A DNA stretch of 64,000 bases from Paludibacter propionicigenes WB4 (GCF_000183135.1 NC_014734.1:1178001-1242000), one strand, 5' to 3'. Shown: positions 1 to 9,272, counted from the first letter of the stretch. The notes: generated from the sequence alone by a model not told the origin. Numbers and translations: made by a program.

Positions 1-212
1 AGGAAGCCGAATTAGTTCATAGCTATTTCACTGTTTACGACGGTTTCATTACACCTGATCCAGAAGAGATATCGGAAGGTAAATTCTGGACTATTGAAGA
101 TATTGAATCACATATTGGGAAAAGCGTTTTCACTCCGAACTTCGAACAAGAATGGACAACAATCATTAAAGAAAACCTGACAGCTATATCAGGCAAAATA
201 AATAAGGGTTGA
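1..212 (+). CDS. NUDIX hydrolase, C-terminal fragment
   Basis: The gene enters from the left edge; the reading frame begins at base 3 and stops with TGA at 210-212, leaving 69 residues. The visible part contains GKFWTIEDIESHIG followed by TPNFEQEW. This pattern is typical of the end of the NUDIX domain in isopentenyl-diphosphate isomerase-like and YfcD-like hydrolases. The NUDIX box itself (GX5EX7REUXEEXGU) lies outside the window, so the substrate cannot be judged. The gene converges on the biotin carrier gene and both appear to end at the shared hairpin at 202-233. The family call is likely; the exact enzyme is unknown. Confidence 0.6.
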   Translation, partial: EAELVHSYFTVYDGFITPDPEEISEGKFWTIEDIESHIGKSVFTPNFEQEWTTIIKENLTAISGKINKG

Positions 213-233
213 TTATTTCTAATCAACCCTTAT
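202..233. terminator. bidirectional intrinsic terminator
   Basis: A perfect 13-bp stem (202-214 pairing with 221-233) closes a 6-base loop. It starts inside the last codons of the NUDIX gene and lies about 20 bases beyond the stop of the minus-strand biotin carrier gene. It can serve both convergent genes. Confidence 0.8.
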
Positions 234-252
234 TCTATATATTTCGAATTTT

Positions 253-588
253 TTATTCGTTATCAACTGCTTCCAGCTCAATCATCAATGAATCTTTCGG
301 AATCTTAATTCCAACTTCTACATTGATTTTCTTTACTCGCGCAGTGAAAGGCATTTCAATACGATTTTGCATCTTCATTGCCTCCAGAATTAAAAGAGGA
401 GCTCCTTCAGTTACAATATCGCCTTCTTTTACAAATACTTCAAGAATAGTTCCAGGAATGATAGACTGTATATCATACGGACTTGGATTAATCCATGGCT
501 TTCTATTCTGATATTTTTTAGTAAGAAGCGTTTTGTATTTACGCGCAGTTACCGCAAAATCTACATATTCCTTTTTTTCTGTTTCCAT
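253..588 (-). CDS. biotin carboxyl carrier protein (biotin/lipoyl attachment)
   Basis: A 111-residue cytoplasmic protein with one biotinyl/lipoyl domain over about residues 40-107. The biotin site is the EAMKM motif, with Lys72 the residue expected to be biotinylated; hydrophobic strands flank it (GTILEVFVKEGD before, ARVKKINVEVG after). It lies about 100 bases downstream of the carboxyltransferase gene on the same strand. It should carry the carboxyl group for that enzyme, as in methylmalonyl-CoA decarboxylase, transcarboxylase or propionyl-CoA carboxylase complexes. Unlike classical decarboxylase clusters, no small membrane gamma subunit or beta subunit is visible here. The biotin-carrier call is secure; which complex it serves is inferred. 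Confidence 0.9.
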   Translation of the reverse strand: METEKKEYVDFAVTARKYKTLLTKKYQNRKPWINPSPYDIQSIIPGTILEVFVKEGDIVTEGAPLLILEAMKMQNRIEMPFTARVKKINVEVGIKIPKDSLMIELEAVDNE

Positions 589-597
589 AATTTATTT

Positions 598-689
598 AGT
601 TGACAGTTTATAGTTGACAGCTCATGATTAATACTAACTCAGAAAACCTTGTCAACTTTAATTGTGAATTGTGAATTAGAAATTATGAA
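598..689. repeat. intergenic short-repeat stretch between mmdA-like and biotin carrier genes
   Basis: Two direct copies of agttgacag (598-606, 612-620) are followed by an inverted partial copy gtcaact (651-657). A microsatellite-like run follows, built on the units attgtga and attatga (661-689). No reading frame or terminator is evident. Similar low-complexity intergenic runs are common in this phylum. Confidence 0.45.
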
Positions 690-2234
690 TCAGAATGGAG
701 GAACTCCATGTTTTTTAGCTGGACGGTAATCGTCTTTATTTTTAGAAACTTCTAATGCATGCAATAACATATCGCGTGTTTCCAATGGCTCAATAACAGC
801 ATCGATATAACCTTTTGATGCAGCCACATAAGGATTAGCAAATTTCTCGATATATTCCTGAACTTTTTGTTGACGCATAGCATCTTCGTCTTCAGCTTCC
901 ATAATTTCCTTGCGGAAAATAATGTTAGCAGCTCCTTCAGGACCCATTACTGCAATCTCGGCACTTGGCCAAGCCAACATAAAGTCAGCACCAAGGTGGC
1001 GCGAGTTCATAGCAATATAACCACCACCATACGCTTTACGTAAAATAACTGTAATTTTAGGAACAGTAGCTTCTGAATATGCATATAACATTTTAGCTCC
1101 GTGACGAATAACACCTGCATGTTCTTGGTCAACACCCGGCAAGTAACCCGGCATATCTTCCAAGGTAACGATAGGAATATTAAATGCATCGCAATAACGG
1201 ATAAAACGGGCTGCTTTATCAGAAGCATCACAGTCGAGTACACCAGCGAGATAAAGTGGTTGGTTAGCCACAAATCCAATAGTTTCACCATTCAAGCGAC
1301 CGAAACCAATAACGATATTGGCAGCCCAAAGTTCGTGAACTTCAAGGAATTTAGAATCATCTGTAAGTGCATAAATCACTTCACGTACATCGTATGGCTG
1401 TTTTGGATCGGCAGGAATAATATTCTCAATATTCTTATTAAATGTAGGTTCTTTAGGTTCTACACTTTTAGCTTTTTGTTGGTTGCTATGTGGAATCAAT
1501 GAAACAAGTTCTTTGATTTGCTCAATACATTCCATTTCGCTCAAAGCATAAAAATGAGCATTTCCGGTAATTTCGGCATGTACACGTGCACCACCCAAAT
1601 CTTCCTGAGAAATTTTTTCACCTAATACAGTTTCGATAACATTCGGGCCGGTAATAAACATTTTAGAAATATTTTCTACCACAAACACAAAGTCGGTAAG
1701 AGCTGGAGAATAAACAGCACCACCGGCACATGGACCTAAGATTACTGAAATTTGAGGAATAACACCGGAAGCCATAGTATTACGATAAAAAATTTCACCG
1801 TAACCGGCCAAAGCGCCGATACCTTCCTGAATACGAGCACCTCCCGAGTCATTTATTCCGATACATGGCACTTTCATTTTAAGCGCATGATCCATAATTT
1901 TAGTAATTTTACGCGCATGTTTTAGTCCAAGCGAACCACCCATTACGGTAAAGTCTTGTGCATAAATACAAATAGGATTACCGTTCATTGTTCCTGTACC
2001 GGTAATTACGCCATCACCAGCCAGCACTTTGTCATCCATTCCGAAATTGCGCTCTTCGTGTTCAACGAAAAGGTCATATTCGTGAAATGAACCGGCATCC
2101 AACAATGCAAGGATACGATCACGGGCAGTCATCTTGCCCATAGCTACTTGTTTCTCAATGGCTTTGTCACCTCCACCTTTTTCAACAATTGCTTTTTTTT
2201 GTCGTAATGCCAGAATGTTTTTCTTTAAAGTCAT
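690..2234 (-). CDS. mmdA: acyl-CoA carboxyltransferase (methylmalonyl-CoA decarboxylase alpha / propionyl-CoA carboxylase beta type)
   Basis: A 514-residue protein, the usual length for the beta/12S carboxyltransferase family. It has two crotonase-fold halves. The N-terminal half shows NDSGGARIQEG and GPCAGGAVYSPALTDF, which form the acyl-CoA oxyanion and biotin pocket. The C-terminal half shows LEDMPGYLPG and AYGGGYIAM. The reaction moves CO2 between biotin and propionyl-/methylmalonyl-CoA, a step in the succinate-propionate pathway of propionate-forming Bacteroidota. The biotin carrier gene follows in the same direction, supporting a shared complex. No biotin carboxylase is visible, which favours decarboxylase or transcarboxylase use over an ATP-dependent carboxylase. 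Family certain; the precise subtype is inferred. Confidence 0.92.
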   Translation of the reverse strand: MTLKKNILALRQKKAIVEKGGGDKAIEKQVAMGKMTARDRILALLDAGSFHEYDLFVEHEERNFGMDDKVLAGDGVITGTGTMNGNPICIYAQDFTVMGGSLGLKHARKITKIMDHALKMKVPCIGINDSGGARIQEGIGALAGYGEIFYRNTMASGVIPQISVILGPCAGGAVYSPALTDFVFVVENISKMFITGPNVIETVLGEKISQEDLGGARVHAEITGNAHFYALSEMECIEQIKELVSLIPHSNQQKAKSVEPKEPTFNKNIENIIPADPKQPYDVREVIYALTDDSKFLEVHELWAANIVIGFGRLNGETIGFVANQPLYLAGVLDCDASDKAARFIRYCDAFNIPIVTLEDMPGYLPGVDQEHAGVIRHGAKMLYAYSEATVPKITVILRKAYGGGYIAMNSRHLGADFMLAWPSAEIAVMGPEGAANIIFRKEIMEAEDEDAMRQQKVQEYIEKFANPYVAASKGYIDAVIEPLETRDMLLHALEVSKNKDDYRPAKKHGVPPF

Positions 2235-2302
2235 AAAACTTTTATTTAATTAAACATAAAGTTACGGGCTACATCAAAAAATATAACCCTTATATCGGAG
2301 GA

Positions 2303-2310
2303 CAAAAGTA
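2303..2310 (-). promoter_or_regulatory. candidate -7 promoter element (TACTTTTG)
   Basis: The minus strand reads TACTTTTG, matching the Bacteroidota -7 consensus TAnnTTTG, about 70 bases before the carboxyltransferase start. No clear -33 TTTG sits at the expected spacing. Confidence 0.5.
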
Positions 2311-2369
2311 ACACTTTTATCGTTAAAGTGTGCAATCTCCCGAACATACTTACTATTAATAATACAAAA

Positions 2370-2891
2370 CTATTTGCCGTTCAAAGCTTTAAGAATATTT
2401 TTTCTGACAGATTTAAAGCCCGCAGAATAATTCTCAAAATCGATATTTTCCAAAACAACCGATAACTCTTGTTTAAATTCGGGTTCTTTACGGCAAATGC
2501 GAAGTAATATTTTCATGGAAAGTGCCTGAACGGCTATAGGCGATTTAGGAGAAATCATCCAGTCAAAGCATGCATTTATGAATTCTACCGAAAGGCACTC
2601 CGGCAAGGCTATATTATTGATTACAGACAAACAACCACGCAACAAACCACCATGAGAAGTAGCAATGGCTAAAGTAGACAATTCTTCAAAATGCCGTTCA
2701 GAAAACCATTCAGGATGTTTTTCGCTTATCTTCTGGCAAGCCCAGGCAGCACGCCACGCCACAGCAATATCTTCATCATAAATAAGACGATATACGATAT
2801 CAAAATCGGCTGGATTTAGAAAAATCTCTGTAGCTAAGATATCAACAAAACGTTTAGATAGCGGTTGGCGAAGATGTTCACGGTAATCCAT
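2370..2891 (-). CDS. HEAT-repeat-like protein of unknown function
   Basis: 173 residues without signal peptide or membrane segment. It is almost entirely predicted helix, with alternating amphipathic units such as AWRAAWACQKISEKHPEW and AVQALSMKILLRICRKEPEF, the look of an alpha-solenoid (HEAT/ARM-like or adenylosuccinate-lyase-like fold). No catalytic motif is evident. It precedes the DciA-like and glucosaminidase genes in the transcription order of neither operon clearly: spacing to the DciA-like gene is about 90 bases. It is probably a protein-protein interaction module. Codon use and length support a real gene; the function is not recognised. Confidence 0.75.
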   Translation of the reverse strand: MDYREHLRQPLSKRFVDILATEIFLNPADFDIVYRLIYDEDIAVAWRAAWACQKISEKHPEWFSERHFEELSTLAIATSHGGLLRGCLSVINNIALPECLSVEFINACFDWMISPKSPIAVQALSMKILLRICRKEPEFKQELSVVLENIDFENYSAGFKSVRKNILKALNGK

Positions 2892-2983
2892 AATAATTGC
2901 AGCTAAACCCCAAAACCCTAAAAGAGCTTTAATTTGGTATTCAGAAAGTCAACAAACTTATAAAAATAGAAAAAGGAAAGGGC

Positions 2984-3274
2984 TTATTTAAATACAATAT
3001 CTACAATCACTTCCACCCCTACCCTGTCATTCAATGATTTTTTAATTTCTTCTCTCGACATAAACAAATCATGACGAAGCACAGATGAAGTTAGAGTTAC
3101 ATAGAGTATCCTGTTTTTCACCACCAACTCAGAAGTATATTGCATGATATTAGTGCCCAGCACCAATGGCCATGATTCTATCAAACGCTTCTCATTCAGC
3201 GGGCGATCAAGATGATGTTCCCTGAGCACCTGACGAATCACATCGCTCAATAATTCTGTATTTTTTTTTCGCAT
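2984..3274 (-). CDS. DUF721 / DciA-like protein
   Basis: A 96-residue protein carrying the DUF721 pattern. An N-terminal helix (LLSDVIRQVLREHHL) is followed by LIESWPLVLGTNIMQYTSEL, then VVKNRILYVTLTSSVLRHDLFMSREEI, where the Trp and the surface-strand region are characteristic. DciA is the ancestral helicase operator that loads replicative helicase in bacteria lacking DnaC/DnaI. Bacteroidota members are short, as here. In many genomes of this phylum it follows recF, but that neighbour is absent, so linkage to replication rests only on the family. The protein is cytoplasmic, and the next gene upstream is a cell-wall hydrolase. Confidence 0.75.
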   Translation of the reverse strand: MRKKNTELLSDVIRQVLREHHLDRPLNEKRLIESWPLVLGTNIMQYTSELVVKNRILYVTLTSSVLRHDLFMSREEIKKSLNDRVGVEVIVDIVFK

Positions 3275-3336
3275 GATTAATTTCTAATTAGATTCGAAAA
3301 TAGCCAATCAACAAATAACTGAGAATTGAAAACTCT

Positions 3337-4293
3337 TTATCGCAAAACCAGCACCTGTCCTAAACGTACACCATCAGTGAACGACATATTATTCAGTTTA
3401 TAAAGACTAACAACCTTCATTCCATAATCTTGTGAAATGCTGTACATCGATTCTCCGGCAGTGACAGTATGGTTATTGTTTTCTTTTGGGGCTTTATTAC
3501 GTTTCATCTCAATGAAAACCCGCATTCCAGGTTTTAGAACGACAGTAGAATTCACCTCATTAAAACCACGCAAGCGATTCTCAGTCATATTAAATTCATT
3601 AGCAATTGTTGCATAAGTGTCGCCTCCAACAGAAGTTACAAATTTTACCTTGTTTACTTTCACTACCGTATGGATTGTAACCGCATTGATTACACCCATC
3701 GAAGCTCCGCGAGTCTGCACAGTATTATCTGATTTATCATCCGCTCTTCTACTTTCAGCAAATCCAGCAGAAGAACTTCCAACTAAATCGTATTGGTGTA
3801 ATTCATAATTTTCAATAATAGAAATGAGTTTATAGGCATAGGCTGGGTCGGTTGCATAGCCGGCTTTTTTCAAACCCTGGGCCCAACCTTCATAATCCGT
3901 TGGGTTTAGACTAAACAAAAATGCGTAACGACTTCTTTTTTTAAGAAACAAGGAATGATCTTCATAAGACTCGAGCACTTGATTGTATTTGCGGAAACAT
4001 TCATTCTTCGTTTCATCATCATGATAGTATTTATCTCCGGTCCAGTCACTACATTTGATGCCAAAATGGTTGTTCGATTCTTTGGCGAAAGTACTTTGCC
4101 CTGCCCCCGATTCAAGCAAACCCTGAGCAAGGATGATGCTTGCCGGAATTCCATGTTCTCGTTGTTGTCTTTCAGCCAATTGGTGATATTGGTCAATATA
4201 ATCTAAATAAGCCCGGCTTTTAGACTGAGACACAGCGAATAAACTAACAGACAGAAATATAACTAAAATTTGGGGTTTAATACTAAGCTTCAT
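3337..4293 (-). CDS. exported glucosaminidase with two LysM domains
   Basis: A 318-residue secreted peptidoglycan hydrolase. Residues 1-22 form a signal peptide. The mannosyl-glycoprotein endo-beta-N-acetylglucosaminidase (GH73-like) domain covers about 30-165, with the likely catalytic Glu61 in LAQGLLESGAGQS and NNHFGIKC downstream. Two LysM-type repeats follow at about 215-262 (GGDTYATIANEFNM) and 274-318 (TAGESMYSISQDYGM), anchoring the enzyme to peptidoglycan. A low-complexity linker separates the parts. It probably cleaves glycan strands during growth or division. Domain order and length match many Bacteroidota cell-wall hydrolases. The adjacent cytidine deaminase gene is divergent. Confidence 0.9.
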   Translation of the reverse strand: MKLSIKPQILVIFLSVSLFAVSQSKSRAYLDYIDQYHQLAERQQREHGIPASIILAQGLLESGAGQSTFAKESNNHFGIKCSDWTGDKYYHDDETKNECFRKYNQVLESYEDHSLFLKKRSRYAFLFSLNPTDYEGWAQGLKKAGYATDPAYAYKLISIIENYELHQYDLVGSSSAGFAESRRADDKSDNTVQTRGASMGVINAVTIHTVVKVNKVKFVTSVGGDTYATIANEFNMTENRLRGFNEVNSTVVLKPGMRVFIEMKRNKAPKENNNHTVTAGESMYSISQDYGMKVVSLYKLNNMSFTDGVRLGQVLVLR

Positions 4294-4321
4294 TCGTTCA
4301 AATTATTGTTTTTATTTGCTA

Positions 4322-4329
4322 CAAAATTA
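4322..4329 (-). promoter_or_regulatory. candidate -7 element for the glucosaminidase gene
   Basis: The minus strand reads TAATTTTG, fitting TAnnTTTG, about 30 bases before the start codon. A -33 TTTG at the usual 19-21 base spacing is not seen. Confidence 0.4.
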
Positions 4330-4371
4330 AAACTAATTAATCAAAAAGACTCGTTTGATTAGATAATTTTA

Positions 4372-4379
4372 TAATTTTG
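4372..4379 (+). promoter_or_regulatory. candidate -7 element for cdd
   Basis: TAATTTTG on the plus strand, about 87 bases before the cytidine deaminase start. The nearest TTTG (4354-4357) is only 14 bases upstream, so only the -7 box is supported. Confidence 0.35.
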
Positions 4380-4465
4380 TATTTATTCAGTGTCTACCAG
4401 ACCATATACCTCATTGTTCATCTGGAGAATGCTACCTGAATATCTTACCTTCACAAATAAAAAAT

Positions 4466-4948
4466 ATGACAGAAAAAACAATAGAAACCAAAGTATCAAT
4501 CTTAAGTTTCAACGAATTGAACTCAGCACAAAAAACGCTCATAGACAAAGCCAAAGAGCAGGTTGCTAAAGCTTATGCTCCTTATTCCAATTTTCATGTA
4601 GGCGCTGCTGTGGAACTTGAAAATGGGGAAATATTCGCAGGGAGTAATCAGGAAAATTCAGCCTACCCTTCGGGACTATGCGCCGAACGTGTCGCTATGT
4701 TTTATGCCAATGCACAATTTCCCGATGTTGCTGTAAAAACGATAGCCATTGCGGCATTTACCAATGGCAAATTTTTGCCTGAACCTATTACGCCATGTGG
4801 TTCTTGTCGTCAGGTATTGCTTGAATCTGAAATGCGATTTGATAAAAATATTACGGTTCTTCTGTATGGAACCAACAATATTTTCCAACTTGAAAATATC
4901 AGGCAGTTGTTACCATTATGTTTCGAAAAGAGCAGTCTTAATGGATAA
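4466..4948 (+). CDS. cdd: cytidine deaminase
   Basis: 160 residues, homotetrameric-type cytidine deaminase that converts cytidine and deoxycytidine to uridine in pyrimidine salvage. The zinc site is complete: Cys72 and Glu74 in the CAE motif, with Glu74 the proton shuttle, and Cys111 and Cys114 in PCGSCRQV. The substrate-binding segment APYSNFHVGAAVE is at about residues 38-50. It has an N-terminal extension of some 20 residues compared with the shortest family members. It is monocistronic, between divergent and independent neighbours. The ATG is preceded by an A-rich leader rather than a Shine-Dalgarno site, normal for this phylum. Confidence 0.95.
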   Translation: MTEKTIETKVSILSFNELNSAQKTLIDKAKEQVAKAYAPYSNFHVGAAVELENGEIFAGSNQENSAYPSGLCAERVAMFYANAQFPDVAVKTIAIAAFTNGKFLPEPITPCGSCRQVLLESEMRFDKNITVLLYGTNNIFQLENIRQLLPLCFEKSSLNG

Positions 4949-5076
4949 ATTGTATTGAAAACAGTTTATTATTCTACTAAAATCACAGTTTTCTCAAAAA
5001 AAATAACTATATTGCGAACGCAAAAATAAGAGACTAAATTTAGCTCTTAGCTTTTAAGCCGCAAAACGATAGTTCA

Positions 5077-5460
5077 ATGAAGAAAACCATATTAAAAATC
5101 GAATATCAACTCAAAACTGCGTCAATTAATGTATTATGGAACTCAATCAGCACACCGCTGGGATTAGCCGAATGGTTTGCCGATGGAGTTACTGTCAATG
5201 ATAATGAATATACATTTTGTTGGGAGAAAAATGAACAAACAGCTTTTTTAATTCACACAAAACCCAATGTCAGTGTTCGGTTTCAATGGGAAGAAGATGT
5301 AGATACTGATTATTATTTTGAGTTTAAGATAGTAGCATTGCAAGTGACCGGAGAAATGGCACTCATCATTACTGACTTTGCTGAAAAAGGAGAAAAAGAT
5401 GACCTGACTCTTCTTTGGAACAATCAAATAGAAACGCTGAGACGGAAAACCGGTATTTAA
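5077..5460 (+). CDS. START-like (SRPBCC/AHSA1) domain protein
   Basis: 127 residues forming one START-like helix-grip domain. The N-terminal strand (KTILKIEYQLKTASINVLW) leads into the loop ISTPLGLAEWFADGV, the signature of AHSA1/START_2 proteins, and a long C-terminal helix (LTLLWNNQIETLRR) closes the fold. It is cytoplasmic, with no signal peptide. In Bacteroidota this short family often precedes an LptF/G permease gene, as here. That order is conserved but the ligand is unknown. A strong terminator separates the two genes, so they are probably transcribed separately. No catalytic residues are apparent. Confidence 0.82.
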   Translation: MKKTILKIEYQLKTASINVLWNSISTPLGLAEWFADGVTVNDNEYTFCWEKNEQTAFLIHTKPNVSVRFQWEEDVDTDYYFEFKIVALQVTGEMALIITDFAEKGEKDDLTLLWNNQIETLRRKTGI

Positions 5461-5500
5461 ACAACAACTATTTCCTACAAATCATATCGTATTATAATAA

Positions 5501-5540
5501 GAGAAACCATTAGGCTATGAAGCCTGATGGTTTCTCTTTC
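5501..5540 (+). terminator. intrinsic terminator after the START-like gene
   Basis: A 10-bp outer stem (5501-5510 with 5527-5536) continues into an inner 5-bp stem (5512-5516 with 5521-5525) and is followed by ttctttc. It separates the START-like gene from the permease operon. Confidence 0.8.
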
Positions 5541-5593
5541 TTTCACCACACTTTCCCAACACTTAATGTTAAGCTAATTTCGCAAATCAGATA

Positions 5594-5624
5594 CTTGATT
5601 ATTGAACTTTTTGCAGTAATTTTG
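5594..5624 (+). promoter_or_regulatory. promoter for the lptF/G-ribBA operon
   Basis: TAATTTTG at 5617-5624 matches the -7 consensus. CTTG at 5594-5597, one base from the -33 TTTG, is exactly 19 bases upstream. The start codon at 5645 gives a short leader. Confidence 0.55.
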
Positions 5625-5644
5625 TTGTTCCAAAAAAAACAAGC

Positions 5645-7126
5645 ATGTTTCGGATAAAAAAAATTGACTCTTACATATTTAAACGTTTTATTACGCAGTT
5701 CTTGATGACTTTTCTCATCTGCATTTTCATCCTGTTAATGCAGTTTTTATGGAAACATGTTTCTGAATTGATTGGAAAAGGAGTTGGTTGGTCAGTTTTA
5801 GCAGAGTTTTTTATTTATGCAATTTTCTCCGTTGTACCAATGGCTCTGCCCCTTGCAATACTATTGGCATCATTAATGACTTTCGGTAATCTTGGAGAAA
5901 ACTTTGAACTAACCGCCATGAAAGCTGCCGGTATTTCTCTTTTTAGAATTATCCGACCGCTTATTATTTTCATCTCATTTGTTTGTGTTGGTGCATTTTT
6001 CTTCTCTAATTACGTTTTGCCTGTTGCACAAACTAAGTTATATACTTTAGTCATTTCGCTAAAACAAAAGTCTCCTGAGCTTGATATCCCAACCGGTGAA
6101 TTCTACTCCGGAATACCTAATGTACAAATCTATGTAAAGGACAAAAAAGATCATATTCTCAAGAACGTGATGATATACAATTTTTCGGGAGGATTTGAAA
6201 ACGCTGAAGTAACCGTTGCCGACTCAGGAAAAGTTCAGTTCACCGAAGATAAAAAGTATATCATGCTTTCGCTTTTCGATGGCGAAAGTTTTTCAAACTT
6301 GAATAATCAAAAATTGAGTAGTTCTACGACGAGTATTCCTTATCGCAGAGAAATCTTTAAAACAAAAGATCTTTTAATAGATTTCAATTCTGATTTTACC
6401 CGTTACGATGAATCTATCCTTAAAAATGAGCATGTTAGCAAAAATTTCCAGCAGCTTACTCATTCTATAGATTCAGTAAGCAAAGATGTTAACGTATCTG
6501 CTGCACTTCAGGGAAAAACTCTTGTTGATCAACATTTTTTTGGAAGAGATGTTATATTTGGTAGTTCGTTAAACGACAGTCTGAAGAAAGTTCGCAAGAT
6601 TTACAATACAGATTCGCTTTTCCTCTCATTACCTCAGGAAGCCATGGTAAGAGTTTCTAACTCGGCAGTGGAAAAAGCAAAACTCATGAGTGAAACTGTT
6701 GAATACAACAAAACAATGATAGGCTCGCAAGTTACTTATATCACTAAACATGAGATTGAAAGACATCGTAAATTTACATTATCTTTTGCCTGCCTGATTT
6801 TTTTCTTCATCGGAGCCCCGTTAGGCGCTATTATTCGTAAAGGAGGATTGGGTATGCCGGTAGTGATATCTGTAATTATGTTTATCATATATTATATTAT
6901 CGACAACACCGGATACAAAATGGTTAAAGAGGGTTTGTGGCTATCGTATCAAGGTATGTGGTTAAGTTCATTTGTTTTGTTGCCTATCGGGATTTTCCTT
7001 ACATACAAAGCAGTTGTAGATGCAAGCATTTTAGATACAGAACAATATATAAAAGCATGGGCTCTGATTAAATCAAAGTTCAACTCTATAAGAAACAGAA
7101 AAATAAAACTAATTGATTCAAAATGA
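5645..7126 (+). CDS. LptF/LptG family lipopolysaccharide export permease
   Basis: A 493-residue inner-membrane protein of the YjgP/YjgQ family. Three N-terminal membrane helices span about residues 15-115 ([20 protein letters not shown], then [22 protein letters not shown]). A long periplasmic beta-jellyroll region of roughly 260 residues follows, and three helices close the protein at about 380-470. With LptB it forms the ABC transporter that extracts lipopolysaccharide from the inner membrane. It is longer than the roughly 360-residue E. coli proteins because of the enlarged periplasmic region, which is usual in Bacteroidota. Its stop overlaps the ribBA start (ATGA), indicating translational coupling. 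Whether it acts as LptF or LptG cannot be told. Confidence 0.9.
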   Translation: MFRIKKIDSYIFKRFITQFLMTFLICIFILLMQFLWKHVSELIGKGVGWSVLAEFFIYAIFSVVPMALPLAILLASLMTFGNLGENFELTAMKAAGISLFRIIRPLIIFISFVCVGAFFFSNYVLPVAQTKLYTLVISLKQKSPELDIPTGEFYSGIPNVQIYVKDKKDHILKNVMIYNFSGGFENAEVTVADSGKVQFTEDKKYIMLSLFDGESFSNLNNQKLSSSTTSIPYRREIFKTKDLLIDFNSDFTRYDESILKNEHVSKNFQQLTHSIDSVSKDVNVSAALQGKTLVDQHFFGRDVIFGSSLNDSLKKVRKIYNTDSLFLSLPQEAMVRVSNSAVEKAKLMSETVEYNKTMIGSQVTYITKHEIERHRKFTLSFACLIFFFIGAPLGAIIRKGGLGMPVVISVIMFIIYYIIDNTGYKMVKEGLWLSYQGMWLSSFVLLPIGIFLTYKAVVDASILDTEQYIKAWALIKSKFNSIRNRKIKLIDSK

Positions 7127-8346
7127 AATCAACATTAAATACAATTGAAGAAGCTCTTATCGACATTCGTGATGGAAAATTTGTGATAGTAGTAGATGAC
7201 GAGGATCGTGAGAACGAAGGTGACTTTGTCTGCGCTGCTGAAAAAATTACGCCGGACATGGTTAACTTCATGATTACTTACGGTCGTGGAGTTGTTTGTG
7301 CACCGCTTACAGAAGATCGCTGCGACGAACTGGAACTTGAAATGCAGGTAGATAAAAATACTTCCATACACTCTACTCCCTTCACTGTTAGTGTGGATAT
7401 GCTCGAAGGTTGTACCACCGGAGTTTCGGCTGCCGATCGTGCTGCTACTTTCAAAGCTTTGGCCGATCCACTTTCAAAACCTGAAACATTTGGCCGTCCC
7501 GGGCACATTTTCCCGCTAAGAGCCAAAAACAAAGGTGTTTTGCGCCGCGCTGGTCACACAGAAGCTGCAGTAGATCTAGCTCGTCTGGCCGGATTACAAC
7601 CGGCAGGCGCCCTCATCGAGATTATGAATGAAGATGGCACCATGGCTAGACTACCGGATTTATTCGAAATTTCAGATAAATTCGATATAAAAATAATTAC
7701 GATTAAAGATTTGATTGCCTATCGCCTTAAAACCGAATCGTTGGTAGAAATGGGCGAAAAAGTAAACATGCCGACCAAATATGGTCAGTTTAAATTGATT
7801 CCTTTCCGTCAGATATCAAACGGAATGGAGCACGTTGCACTCATTAAGGGTGAGTGGGAAAAAGATGAACCTATTTTAGTACGGGTTCATTCATCGTGTA
7901 TCACCGGTGATATTTTTGGCTCTATGCGTTGTGAATGCGGGGATCAGCTCCACAAAGCTATGCAATTAATTGAAAGAGAAGGCAAAGGAGTAGTTGTTTA
8001 TATGAATCAGGAAGGGCGAGGAATAGGACTGATGAACAAAATCAGGGCTTATAAATTGCAGGAAGAAGGAATGGACACTGTGGATGCGAATCTACATTTG
8101 GGCTTCAACGCTGATGAACGTGATTACGGAGTAGGTGCTCAAATCTTACGCGAAATAGGAGTTACCAAAATCCGCCTAATGTCTAACAACCCCGTTAAGC
8201 GCATAGGTTTGGAAGCTTACGGACTTTCAATTGTTGAAAACGTTCCTATCGAAATAGAACCAAACAAATTCAATGAATTCTACATGCAAACTAAAAAGGT
8301 TCGGATGGGACACGATTTGAAATATGTAAAAGGAGACGAAAAATAA
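7123..8346 (+). CDS. ribBA: bifunctional 3,4-dihydroxy-2-butanone 4-phosphate synthase / GTP cyclohydrolase II
   Basis: 407 residues making both committed riboflavin precursors. The N-terminal DHBP synthase domain (about 1-200) has the acidic metal loop [10 protein letters not shown] at 24-33 and the RAGHTEA segment. The C-terminal GTP cyclohydrolase II domain (about 205-400) has the zinc ligands Cys259, Cys270 and Cys272 in [15 protein letters not shown] and the catalytic region QEGRGIGL. Both halves look intact, so the fusion should be bifunctional. The ATG overlaps the permease stop codon. No FMN riboswitch precedes it because it is the second gene of the operon. Confidence 0.96.
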   Translation: MKSTLNTIEEALIDIRDGKFVIVVDDEDRENEGDFVCAAEKITPDMVNFMITYGRGVVCAPLTEDRCDELELEMQVDKNTSIHSTPFTVSVDMLEGCTTGVSAADRAATFKALADPLSKPETFGRPGHIFPLRAKNKGVLRRAGHTEAAVDLARLAGLQPAGALIEIMNEDGTMARLPDLFEISDKFDIKIITIKDLIAYRLKTESLVEMGEKVNMPTKYGQFKLIPFRQISNGMEHVALIKGEWEKDEPILVRVHSSCITGDIFGSMRCECGDQLHKAMQLIEREGKGVVVYMNQEGRGIGLMNKIRAYKLQEEGMDTVDANLHLGFNADERDYGVGAQILREIGVTKIRLMSNNPVKRIGLEAYGLSIVENVPIEIEPNKFNEFYMQTKKVRMGHDLKYVKGDEK

Positions 8347-8424
8347 CTCATATTATAATGTTTCAATTTTGGGGGTCAATGCCTTAGTGAAACATTAAAG
8401 CTTTCAATATAAATAAGATTAGTT

Positions 8425-9186
8425 ATGAAAACAGCACTTATTACCGGAGCCACATCGGGTTTCGGTCATGCAATTGCGTTGCGCTTGGCGGGATTGGGTT
8501 ATAATCTTATCGTTACCGGACGTAGAGCTGAGCGATTAGAAGAACTTACTAAACAATTACAATCCGATTACTCAGTCAAGGTAATTTCGCTTTGCTTTGA
8601 TGTACGTGACAATTCGGCATGCACTGAAGCAATCAATTCATTGCCACCCGCATTTCAGAAAATCGACGTACTGATTAATAATGCCGGTCTTGCTGCGGGT
8701 GCTTCTCCATTTCAGGAAAGCGATTTGGCAGATTACGAAAAAATGATTGACACTAATGTTAAGGGATTACTCTATATGACTAAGCTTGTTGTTCCGGGAA
8801 TGATTGAACAACAATCCGGGCTTATTATCAACCTGTCTTCGATTGCAGGAATTGAGGTCTATCCTAATGGCAGCGTTTATTGTGCCTCAAAACATGCAGT
8901 AAATGCCATTACTAAGGGGCTTCGACTTGATCTGGTAAAACACGGAATAAAAGTTAGTTCGGTTTCACCCGGAATGGCTGAAACTGAATTCTCTATTATA
9001 CGGTATCATGGCGATGAAGAAAAGGCCAAAGCTGTTTATGCCGGACTGATTCCACTAAGTGCCGAAGATATTGCCGATACGATAGAATTTATTGTTACCA
9101 GACCTGCTCATGTTAGCATCAATGATATTCAAATAAATCCTGCTCAACAGGCAAATACATATATTGCACACAGAAATGCAAATTAA
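8425..9186 (+). CDS. short-chain dehydrogenase/reductase (YdfG-like)
   Basis: 253 residues of the classical SDR family. The NAD(P)-binding glycine motif GATSGFG lies at 8-14, followed by a basic GRRAERLEEL that suggests NADP(H). The NNAG motif follows, then the catalytic pair Tyr152 and Lys156 in YCASK, with the Ser of NLSSIAG upstream. The best resemblance is to YdfG-like 3-hydroxy acid or malonic semialdehyde reductases, but substrate assignment in SDRs is unreliable. It starts about 80 bases after ribBA on the same strand and may be cotranscribed or separate. Length and motifs are complete. Confidence 0.88.
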   Translation: MKTALITGATSGFGHAIALRLAGLGYNLIVTGRRAERLEELTKQLQSDYSVKVISLCFDVRDNSACTEAINSLPPAFQKIDVLINNAGLAAGASPFQESDLADYEKMIDTNVKGLLYMTKLVVPGMIEQQSGLIINLSSIAGIEVYPNGSVYCASKHAVNAITKGLRLDLVKHGIKVSSVSPGMAETEFSIIRYHGDEEKAKAVYAGLIPLSAEDIADTIEFIVTRPAHVSINDIQINPAQQANTYIAHRNAN

Positions 9187-9264
9187 TTGCAGATAAAATG
9201 TTCAGAAAAACGTCTTTATTCCAAGATTTTTGGGGAGTAATAACATTATTTAAAAAAATTACCC

Positions 9265-9272
9265 TATTTTTG
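9265..9272 (+). promoter_or_regulatory. candidate -7 element for the DUF349 gene
   Basis: TATTTTTG matches TAnnTTTG about 80 bases before the ATG at 9351. No -33 element was found at normal spacing. Confidence 0.4.

Noticed and set aside
209-511. A 100-residue plus-strand frame opposite the biotin carrier gene
   Set aside because: It is the reverse complement of a certain gene, lacks its own promoter and gives a composition unlike bacterial proteins.
1101-1502. A 133-residue frame inside the carboxyltransferase gene
   Set aside because: Antisense shadow of a well-supported gene, with rare-residue-rich translation.
5027-5049. taagag...ctctta hairpin after cdd
   Set aside because: Only 6 bp with a bulge and no T-run, so it is not convincing as a terminator.
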